A DNA stretch of 64,000 nucleotides. Source: Magnetococcales bacterium WMHbinv6 (lineage in GTDB: Bacteria > Pseudomonadota > Magnetococcia > Magnetococcales > Magnetaquicoccaceae). The stretch lies in contig PDZV01000012.1 in NCBI GenBank assembly GCA_002753135.1, forward strand, positions 31,423-95,422, given 5' to 3'. The notes under the pieces are model-generated. The model was not told the origin of the DNA. It worked only from the letters and a program-made list of their open reading frames with translations, and made no database searches. Positions 39,730 to 47,247 of the stretch are shown here, piece by piece. The position numbers and the translations under genes were made by a program. Numbering within the stretch: the stretch's first letter is position 1; each line of letters begins with the position of its first letter.

Positions 39730-40220
39730 CGCCTGTTCATCTATCCCGTTTGATTAGTGTTACTCTCGGCACAAAATGTTCTCTTGTCTTGTTATGAGCA
39801 TTTCATCTGAGAATGCGAAAATTGTATGCCATCTTAGCCAACATCTTCACCAAATCAAGTTAATTTTATTTATCTTGCTCGAAGAAATCATAAATTTTCT
39901 TTTGATTATAATATGATAAGCCATTTCACGACAGCAGATTGCGCCTGCTTCGGGAAATAGAGTTGACCCGTATGGCAATGATATTTTGCCCGTTGAGAGC
40001 CTGAAGATACGCACTGGAAAAATGGCGGATGCAAGAAGGGAAAGGCTGCACACAGTAACAAAATCAGGCATCGATCCAACGCACGGTTTTTTTACGGAGA
40101 AACGCTATGTCCGAACTCAGCTTCCCTTGCAGAACGCCACCGATGACTGGCACGATGCCCGTAAACGGTTGGCCAAAACCATGCGCCACCGACACGGCGC
40201 AGGCTGGGCCGTCAAGCCGC
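39730..40220. other. AT-rich gap between the CorC-type and GAF genes
   Basis: Mostly AT-rich DNA that should hold the CorC-type promoter. At 40107-40232 an ATG with GGAG seven bases upstream opens a 41-codon frame (MSELSFP start) that overlaps the GAF stop. In another phase the same stretch reads more protein-like (ATDDWHDARKRLAKTMRHRH), which suggests a small gene with a frameshift or a remnant. I cannot support a real product. Confidence 0.3.
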
Positions 40221-40901
40221 TTAACGTTTTAAAATTTCCAACATGTGGGGCGTAAAGTGAACAATGACGCCGAACGCGGCCAAAATCACCAGCCCCATAA
40301 AACCCATCCACATTTTGATGACCCACTCGGCCATATCCACCGTGCCGCGCAGCTTGTCGGAAACGGTCACCATCTCCTGGCTTAAATAAATATTTTCGGT
40401 CACCATGCCCACATGATTGGCAACCCGCTCCAACAGGGCCAGATCCTCTTCGGTAAAACCGAGATGACCATTCTCCCCCTGCTTGTTGATCACCTGAATG
40501 GCTCCCGTCACCTGATTGGAGGTTTGGCTCATGATCGGGACACACATCATGTTTTGGGTCATGTAGCCCACTTTTTCTTCCACCTGCTTGGCAAACTCCG
40601 ACTGCTGCTCCCGGCGCACGATACAGACCGGCTTGCCCGTGGCCACCACCCGCCCCACATTGGAACCGGTTTTGGGAATGACGATACTCCGCTCCTTCAA
40701 GCCGGTGCCACATTGCAACCAGACGGCATCGGTAACCGGATCATGGATAAAAAAACTGCAACGATCCGCATCAATCACCTTGGGCAAAATTTCCATAAAA
40801 AATTGCAGCAAATCCTGATTGCCACTGGTTTTCCACTTGCGGGTCAGCGCTTCCTGCTTGGATTTGATCTTCTGCCACTCGTTTGCCAGTTCTTTTTTCA
40901 C
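40221..40901 (-). CDS. GAF-domain protein with C-terminal membrane anchor
   Basis: A 226-residue protein with a GTG start preceded by GAGAGG. A short helical lead is followed by a GAF domain (~25-175) with SFFIHDPVTDAVWL, the SNVGRVVATGKPV turn and MCVPIMSQTSNQVTGAIQVINK. One membrane helix near the C-terminus follows (MGFMGLVILAAFGVIVHF). No output domain is present, so it may sense a small ligand and act by contact at the membrane. It stands apart from its neighbours. Confidence 0.85.
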   Translation of the reverse strand: MKKELANEWQKIKSKQEALTRKWKTSGNQDLLQFFMEILPKVIDADRCSFFIHDPVTDAVWLQCGTGLKERSIVIPKTGSNVGRVVATGKPVCIVRREQQSEFAKQVEEKVGYMTQNMMCVPIMSQTSNQVTGAIQVINKQGENGHLGFTEEDLALLERVANHVGMVTENIYLSQEMVTVSDKLRGTVDMAEWVIKMWMGFMGLVILAAFGVIVHFTPHMLEILKR

Positions 40902-41036
40902 CGCAACCTCTCATCATCCGCCGGTTTGAAGGGAAACCCTATCAACACAAAATCAATGTTTATTACAATTTCTTTTACATTGAGGTTAACACAATTGTTT
41001 ACGAATTGTCAGCTGTAATTTAGCGAACGACAGGAA

Positions 41037-44000
41037 TTACTCCCAGACAAAGCCCAACGCCTGCAAGCGTTGAATCCGTTCCGGATCCAGCGTCCCTTTT
41101 TTGTACTCCTGACGTTGAAATTGCACCCACAACCCCAGCGCCGGATTGGAGGGCAACGGCACCGGCACATGACAATGACCATGCCGTTCACGAAAAAGTG
41201 CCAACTCCGCCAACATTTCTTGCACAACCACCTCTTTTTGATCCCAGACAAAACCCAGCGAATCCAACAATTCAATCCGTTTTGCCGTCAAATTGCCATG
41301 TTGACGGGCCTGGCGCTGGGTGGCTACCCAGCTGCTCAAACGGGCATCCGCCGTGCCACGGGTAATCACCACCCGTCCGTACTGCTGCCGGTAATGGACC
41401 AGGGCCACATACATTTCATACCACTGCACCTCCAACGGATCCCAAAAAAAGCCCAATTTGTTGAGCCGTTCGACCCGTTCCGCCTCCAGTTGGCCGCTCT
41501 TGTAGGCTTTGCGCTGCGCCACCACCCACCAGGCCAGCTGCGGATTGGCCGGATAGCTTTCCGGCACCAGACAGTTGCCGTTCAGACGACGAAATTCGGC
41601 CAGGGCGGCAAACAGCTCCTCCCACAAGACCGCTTTGGCATCCCAGACAAAACCCAACTCGTTGAGCTGGGCCATTTGCGTGGCCGTCAACTGCTGGGCG
41701 GCATAGGCGCGGCGCACCTGGCTGACCCAGCGGGACAAGGCCGGATGGTCGGGATCATTGGCCGGAATGATGCAGTGGTTGCGCTCCTGGCGAAACTGCC
41801 GCAAAGCCAGCAGCATGGCATCCCACTCCGCCGCCCGGGGATCAAAGATAAAGGAGATCGATTGCAGCAACTCCCGCCGCGCTGCCGACAACTGCCCCGC
41901 CTGCGCCGCCTTGCGTTGCTGGCGCACCCACTCGGCCAACGCGCCTTCGCTCTCCGGCACGTGGCAGTGCTGCTGCCGGGCATGAAAGGCCAGCAAGGCG
42001 CTCCATTGCTGCTGCCAGGCCAACTCCTCCGGATCCCAGACAAAACCCACCTCTTGCAGGCGCTGCAAACGGTCGGCAGGCAACCGTTCCGCCCGCCAGT
42101 CACGGCGCTGTTTGCTCACCCAGTCGGCCAGATGGGGATCTTCGCTCCAGGAAGACGGAACCAACAGGTGTCCCTCCTGCTCTTGAAAACGCAACAAGGC
42201 GGCAAACTGCTCCTCCCACCAGGCGGCCTGCAAATCCCAGCAAAATTCCCACTCCTGCAGGCGCACTTGTCGTTCTGTCGCCAGTTTGCCTTTCGCCCAC
42301 TCCTTGCGCTGCTCTGTCGCCCATTGCGCCAACTCCGGCTCTTCCGGCCACATTTCCGGCACCTTGCCATGCCCCTGCTGCTGGCGAAACAGCACAAAGG
42401 CATCAAACATCTGATCCCAACGCTGCTGCTCTGGATCCCAGACAAAGGAGATCTCTTGCAGACGTTGCACCGCCTCTGCCGACAAGCGGCCCTTGAAATA
42501 GTCCCGCCGCTGCAGCTGCACCCACTCGGCCAGGGCGGGATTTTCCGGCCAGGTGGCGGGCACCTCGGCATGACCATGCCGGGCCACAAAGGTCTGCAGC
42601 GCCGCCAGTTGTCCCTCCCAGGCCAGCTGTTTGGGATCCCAGACAAAGCCCGCCTCCTGCAACCGTTGGCGGCGGTCGTCCCGCAACAACCCTTTTTTCC
42701 AGAATTTACGCTGCTGCTCTTCCCATTCGCTCCGTTGTGCCGCCTGTTCCGGCTGTTGTCCCTGCCACTGCCCGAAACGGCGATCCCATTCGTGGCTCAA
42801 ACGGTGAAACAAGGCCGGCCACACCTCCTGCCGCCACCCTTCGGCAATTCCCTCCGGCAGCAGAAAACGGATGCGACCATGCCAGGCCAAGGCTGGATCG
42901 GCCCCCGGCTGCCAGGGAAACGCTCCTTTGCGTCCCCACTGTTCGGCAGAGGCGACAATTTGCCGGTCAAAGGCACCATCCACCTCACGCAAGCGCTGCA
43001 GCACCTCCCACAACAGATCCGAACCGAGCAAGGCATGCTCGGCGCTGGCATAGCCCCCTTGACCAGTGAGCGGTGCCGCCAGCACCGGCACACAGAGAAT
43101 GCCGGGTTGCCCAGGAGCCAGCTCTGGCGGCGCACCCGCCAGTGGTGCCTTGCGCAGCACCGCCGCCAGGGCACGGGGCAGATCCCATTTCACCTTGCGG
43201 GCATAGGGCGAACAGAGCAGCAGATCGGCCTGCGGCAGGGTCAAACCATCCAGCAGGGCGCGAGCAGCATGCAGCACCGCTTGCGGGGCGGTAAGATAGC
43301 GACGCACCATCTGCTCCCGCTCGGCAGCCGTCATCGACGCCTCGAGCGCACAGGATAACCAATCGGAACGAGGCCCCTCCGCCTTGCCCGCCAGCGACTG
43401 GCAGAGCAGCGGGTCAAAGGCCGCTTCCGTGCGCAGTTCGGGCAGCGAACCGTGCAGCACCTGCACATGACGCACCGTTTTGGCCGTTGCCAGCACGGTG
43501 CGCAAGGTTTGGCACAACAGGCGCACCCTCGCCGCCTCATCCTGACCAATCCAGGCCGGCGGCACCAGGACAATCCATAGCTGCCAGGGGCGCAGCAGCC
43601 CCTCCTGCACCGCCTGCGCCAGCGGAGCCAGGGGCAGGGTGTGGCCACAGAGGGGATTTTCCTGCAGATTCCACAGCAGTTTGCCCTCCCCTTCGCTGTC
43701 GCGCTGCAGCGGATTGAGCTGGCGCAGGGCGGGGGTCAAGAGCAACCGTTTGCAGAGCGGCAGATGTTGATTCTCGAGAAAAAAGGGATCGTGCGTCACC
43801 TCCCGTCCATCGAGCAGCAGACCCGCATCAATGGGGGCGCTGCCGATCAACGCCCTGGCCAGCAGGCGCAAACCGTTGTAGGGGGCCAGAATGACCCGCA
43901 CACCGCTGAAACGCCCGTTGAGAAAACGACGAATCCCCTCACTTTCATTGACCAGAGGCAGATCAAAGTCGGCCTGTTGCAGCTGGCTGACATCGGGACC

Positions 44001-44798
44001 GCTGCCCACCTCGCCCGCCAGCCACAAGGTGGCCACATCGTTCCAGGTCAGATGCCGCCGCCAGTGCAGCAGCAACTCACGCAAAGCGGTCAGCGAGGGA
44101 ACCACCACCAACACGCTACGGCCAGCGCCCTGGCTTTCCGCCCATTTGAGCGCCAGCAACGGCAGATCAAGACCGGGGGCAACCTGGACCAGCAGACGAT
44201 CCTGTTGTTCCTGCTGACTGTTGAGACGCGCCAGCAGACGGGCCAGCGGAGTTGGCAACGGCTGCCGCTCCGGCACCATGCCGATCCCCTGCAACCAGCG
44301 GCGGAGGGCGGCAAAATCGCGGCTGTTGAGCCGCTCCAGATCGGGGGCGAGAATGGCATGAAAATCGGTACGGCTGCGCAAGGCGGCAGGCAGGGCGGGG
44401 GCGTTGCTGATCAACAGCGGCTGCGGCACCCGTTCGGCCAGTTCAAGAAAGGCGCTCAACTCTTTGCGGTTGAGCGGGGCCCGTTCCGGTCGGTAGAGCA
44501 GTTGATAGGGATGCAGATCACCGGTCAAAGTGCGCAACAGCCCATCCGCCCCTGGAACCCGCTCCGGCAGCCCGTAGCGACGCCGCGCCTCGGCAGGCAC
44601 CACCCCCTCCGCCCAAATATCCGCCGCCTGCGGCACGGTACGAATCGCCAACATCGCCTCAGCAAACACGGCAAACCCCACCCGCTGCTCAGCATCCGAC
44701 AACCCAGCCAGACGCTCCTCCAACTGGGCAAAGCGGGAGAGACCATTAAACAATCCGCGCTGCAAGCAAAGCAGCGCCTGCGAGTGGCTGGGCAACAT
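41037..44798 (-). CDS. Degenerate SF2-helicase-like protein with eight helicase-associated (HA) repeats
   Basis: A 1253-residue protein. Residues 728-1253 are eight complete helicase-associated (HA, PF03457-like) repeats of ~66 residues, each with a central LxxWVxxQR and ending LGFVWD; a half repeat precedes them. Residues ~95-440 align by pattern with an SF2 helicase core: LHPYQ (Q-like motif), VLVVVPSLTALRELLLHWRR (motif Ia region) and NPLCGHTLPLAPLAQAVQEGLL, all typical of HA-type helicases. The catalytic motifs are eroded: the P-loop site reads APGLDLPLLAL without GKT, the DEAH site LLLDGREVTH, and the TATPR site LLLTPALRQLN. It should bind DNA or RNA but not hydrolyse ATP. It starts five bases after the MinD-like stop, in one operon with that gene and HEPN. 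Confidence 0.85.
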   Translation of the reverse strand: MLPSHSQALLCLQRGLFNGLSRFAQLEERLAGLSDAEQRVGFAVFAEAMLAIRTVPQAADIWAEGVVPAEARRRYGLPERVPGADGLLRTLTGDLHPYQLLYRPERAPLNRKELSAFLELAERVPQPLLISNAPALPAALRSRTDFHAILAPDLERLNSRDFAALRRWLQGIGMVPERQPLPTPLARLLARLNSQQEQQDRLLVQVAPGLDLPLLALKWAESQGAGRSVLVVVPSLTALRELLLHWRRHLTWNDVATLWLAGEVGSGPDVSQLQQADFDLPLVNESEGIRRFLNGRFSGVRVILAPYNGLRLLARALIGSAPIDAGLLLDGREVTHDPFFLENQHLPLCKRLLLTPALRQLNPLQRDSEGEGKLLWNLQENPLCGHTLPLAPLAQAVQEGLLRPWQLWIVLVPPAWIGQDEAARVRLLCQTLRTVLATAKTVRHVQVLHGSLPELRTEAAFDPLLCQSLAGKAEGPRSDWLSCALEASMTAAEREQMVRRYLTAPQAVLHAARALLDGLTLPQADLLLCSPYARKVKWDLPRALAAVLRKAPLAGAPPELAPGQPGILCVPVLAAPLTGQGGYASAEHALLGSDLLWEVLQRLREVDGAFDRQIVASAEQWGRKGAFPWQPGADPALAWHGRIRFLLPEGIAEGWRQEVWPALFHRLSHEWDRRFGQWQGQQPEQAAQRSEWEEQQRKFWKKGLLRDDRRQRLQEAGFVWDPKQLAWEGQLAALQTFVARHGHAEVPATWPENPALAEWVQLQRRDYFKGRLSAEAVQRLQEISFVWDPEQQRWDQMFDAFVLFRQQQGHGKVPEMWPEEPELAQWATEQRKEWAKGKLATERQVRLQEWEFCWDLQAAWWEEQFAALLRFQEQEGHLLVPSSWSEDPHLADWVSKQRRDWRAERLPADRLQRLQEVGFVWDPEELAWQQQWSALLAFHARQQHCHVPESEGALAEWVRQQRKAAQAGQLSAARRELLQSISFIFDPRAAEWDAMLLALRQFRQERNHCIIPANDPDHPALSRWVSQVRRAYAAQQLTATQMAQLNELGFVWDAKAVLWEELFAALAEFRRLNGNCLVPESYPANPQLAWWVVAQRKAYKSGQLEAERVERLNKLGFFWDPLEVQWYEMYVALVHYRQQYGRVVITRGTADARLSSWVATQRQARQHGNLTAKRIELLDSLGFVWDQKEVVVQEMLAELALFRERHGHCHVPVPLPSNPALGLWVQFQRQEYKKGTLDPERIQRLQALGFVWE
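41040..42617 (-). repeat. Tandem coding repeat: eight HA units
   Basis: The period is about 200 bp. Each unit ends with a conserved GFVWD-type segment, seen on the + strand as recurring gatcccagacaaa-like words near 41234, 41432, 41639, 42039, 42430 and 42628. Units have diverged at the residue level, so the array is old rather than a recent expansion. Confidence 0.85.
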
Positions 44799-44803
44799 AA
44801 ACC

Positions 44804-46801
44804 TTACCTTATATCCACGCGTTGCAAGCCTAAGGGATAACGATAGATTTCTGGGATACTGAAGAGCGATGGTTCGCCTTCATCGTCTTCGGCGATTGTT
44901 TTCAGTAAACCAGCATGTAGAGCATGGGTGATGTCATTATCCGATAGACTCAATGCTGACCGTTCGACAGGGGTTTTACCGTTTTGGTGCAGTTGATCGA
45001 GACACTCTCCAAGATGCGGGAAATACTCCCGTATGATGTTCAGGGAATCCTTGGCGACATCTGGCCATGCTTCATAAAGCGACTGAGGGCGAATAATAGA
45101 TTTGAAGTGGGGTTCATTTGCCTGTTTCTCTCGTTCCCTGATAATGGCCAGACTGAAAAGCTGCAACAAGCAATTAACAAGAATCCTTCCATTGGCATTG
45201 GCCAGTTGATCAAACATCCATTGATGCATACGGACAACCAAACCGCCGGTTCTTTCTTCGCCAACCAACAATTTCAACCCTACCTTTATTGTTTCTTGAG
45301 GCCATTCTTCAACAGATCCCGGTTGAGAAAGATAAACTTGAGCTTTAATTAAATTGGCAAACAACTCATTCCGGCTTGTTGCTCTAAGCAGCACACGAAA
45401 CCAAAAATATTCTTCTTCATCCGAAAAAAATGTCTCTATACCAAAACTTGGATCGTTAACCTCACTGTTTTCCAAAAAAAATTCTTCCCAATCATCAGGC
45501 AACTGCTGCAGCATTTCATCTTTGTGCCTACGCAGATACTCTTCCACTGCACCCAACTGTTTACTCGGCAACCAATCTTCAACCCACGTCACCAACGATT
45601 CATAGTTATCCAATTGCCGCCTTTCATCCGCCACATAATCCGAAGTCGCTATATTCTCCTGGTAATTGACAAAACAGGTCATCAACTCGGCTCGCCCCGT
45701 CTCACCATCCAACCCGGAAGCATGGCGAAAATCCTGCATCCACTCGCCAATCCATTGCAGTGATTTCTTCTGGTAATCTTGCTGCGCCAACGGATAGTTG
45801 GGAAGCGGTGACACGAGAAAACGGGGGATAGGGGCATGTTTGCCACTGCGTTTTTCCCGTTTGACCCGAGCCCGCAACAATCCCCGCGTCAACAAACCGG
45901 TCCCCTGTTTGGCCTGCGGATGGGGATAAAAGACCAGGACCGCCATATCCGACAAGCCAAAGAGCAACGGTCCACTGATTTCCGACAAACCGGTACGGGC
46001 ATCAAGCAAAATAACGTCAGGCACAAAAGATAATCCGCTGCTCAGTTGCGCCAGCAACTGCAGCATGGGGTTGCGCTCCTGCCGATACCACTCATCCGGC
46101 AGAATATGGCGCAACAGACGGGCATAACGGGCATCCGGATAACCGGCAGGCAACAGATACAGGTCGCGGTAACCCTTTATCTGCACCAAATGGTGTTCCA
46201 CCTCCGCCTGACCGCCGCTGTCAAACGTCACCAACAGGGGAACCACGCCCCGCTCAGTCTGCCCATCGGCACATTTGCGGATTTTTTCTGCCGGTAGTCT
46301 GAACAGAGAGAGCAAACCGGGTGCCTCCAGATCCATATCGACACAGATCACCTTGTGCCCCCTGGCAGCCAAGGCTTTGGCCGTGCCTACCAGAGCTGTT
46401 GAACGTCCGACCCCGCCGCGCAAGGAGTAAAAGGTAACCACCAGGGGGGGTGATAATTCCCCATCGTCATCGCCGGGAAAAGAGATACCATCAAGCGGTT
46501 GCTCCCCCTTGGCCAACATTTCCGGCCACAAGGGCAAATATTCCTCCTCGCCTGCCGACGGCAGGGGGCCTGCCCATTCTTTCTCTTCCGGGGTCAACAG
46601 ATCCAGCCACTGCCACGATTCATCCAGGCCGCGCAGGCAAATTTCCTTACGCTCTTCTTGGCTTTTATCCTGAAACCCTTCTTCGATCACCGCCACACGC
46701 CAACCCTGAAACGGATCCGGTTGCACCCGCACATCATCAGCAGCCAATCCGGCAGCCTGCAGGTTGCTTTTGATCGTAGCAATGAGCGTTTCGCGGTTCA
46801 T
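44804..46801 (-). CDS. MinD/ParA-like ATPase of the GGVGR type, conflict-system style
   Basis: About 665 residues. Residues 1-95 form a small separate domain. Next comes a deviant Walker A (YSLRGGVGRST, residues 125-135, with both usual lysines replaced by arginine) and the switch-like VDMDLEAPGL. A SIMIBI-class core with VILLDARTGLSE follows to about residue 400. The last ~260 residues are helical and unassigned. Such GGVGR-type ATPases are known from putative bacterial conflict systems beside effector genes. ATG 46801 has AGAAGG upstream; GTG 46807 is the alternative. The HEPN stop is three bases away, and the HA-repeat gene follows after five. The 3' half is AT-richer than both neighbours. 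Confidence 0.85.
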   Translation of the reverse strand: MNRETLIATIKSNLQAAGLAADDVRVQPDPFQGWRVAVIEEGFQDKSQEERKEICLRGLDESWQWLDLLTPEEKEWAGPLPSAGEEEYLPLWPEMLAKGEQPLDGISFPGDDDGELSPPLVVTFYSLRGGVGRSTALVGTAKALAARGHKVICVDMDLEAPGLLSLFRLPAEKIRKCADGQTERGVVPLLVTFDSGGQAEVEHHLVQIKGYRDLYLLPAGYPDARYARLLRHILPDEWYRQERNPMLQLLAQLSSGLSFVPDVILLDARTGLSEISGPLLFGLSDMAVLVFYPHPQAKQGTGLLTRGLLRARVKREKRSGKHAPIPRFLVSPLPNYPLAQQDYQKKSLQWIGEWMQDFRHASGLDGETGRAELMTCFVNYQENIATSDYVADERRQLDNYESLVTWVEDWLPSKQLGAVEEYLRRHKDEMLQQLPDDWEEFFLENSEVNDPSFGIETFFSDEEEYFWFRVLLRATSRNELFANLIKAQVYLSQPGSVEEWPQETIKVGLKLLVGEERTGGLVVRMHQWMFDQLANANGRILVNCLLQLFSLAIIREREKQANEPHFKSIIRPQSLYEAWPDVAKDSLNIIREYFPHLGECLDQLHQNGKTPVERSALSLSDNDITHALHAGLLKTIAEDDEGEPSLFSIPEIYRYPLGLQRVDIR

Positions 46802-46803
46802 GT

Positions 46804-47244
46804 TCACCTTCTGTTCGCTTTGCTCTGTTGTTGCCTGATTGCTTGTTGAATGAGGCCAAAAAGCCGTTTTGCACCTCTAATCAGTTGTGCCGGTGCCGGC
46901 GTGGCAACGGGCACCGCCCGGCAATAGCGCAAATCGGTGGACCATTGCTGCAAAAAAAATTGCCCGGATTGTTCCTGTTCCGCTACAACACGCAGATTCC
47001 GAGCCATTTTCTGCCACAAATGGAGCAGATCATGCCCATGCTTGCCCGATCTCGGGGGAGAAAATCCCGAAACCAGCCATAACGCCTTCAAAGCACACTC
47101 CACCACATAGCCCGCCATGTAGACGGCGGCAACATCACTACCCGCCTGCAACAACCGGTCGGCGTCTACGCCACGCTTGAAAGCAAGTTCCTGCCACTCT
47201 TGCCAACTTACCGGATTATAATCAATTTTACCCCCGTTTACCAT
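46804..47244 (-). CDS. HEPN-domain protein
   Basis: A 146-residue helical protein with HEPN hallmarks: the AGYVVECALKALWL helix and, after it, R65-x5-H71 (RSGKHGH), matching the RX4-6H motif of HEPN ribonucleases, then DLLHLW. It may be an RNA-cleaving toxin/effector or an adaptor. It is preceded with no gap by the aldolase/dehydrogenase stop (a GTG at 47247 is also possible) and abuts the MinD-like gene, so it is translationally linked to both. Confidence 0.8.
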   Translation of the reverse strand: MVNGGKIDYNPVSWQEWQELAFKRGVDADRLLQAGSDVAAVYMAGYVVECALKALWLVSGFSPPRSGKHGHDLLHLWQKMARNLRVVAEQEQSGQFFLQQWSTDLRYCRAVPVATPAPAQLIRGAKRLFGLIQQAIRQQQSKANRR

Positions 47245-47247
47245 CAC

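Noticed and set aside
39875..39912. TATAAT at 39907 as a promoter on the + strand
   Set aside because: No -35 element at a workable distance (nearest TTGCTC is 26 bases away) and no sure + gene behind it.
41040..42617. Periodic repeat that might suggest a CRISPR or satellite array
   Set aside because: The ~200-bp period is coding, in one frame, with diverged units and conserved HA-domain residues.
41070..43358. 762-codon + strand frame
   Set aside because: Shadow of the HA-repeat gene; its apparent repeats are the antisense image of the HA units.
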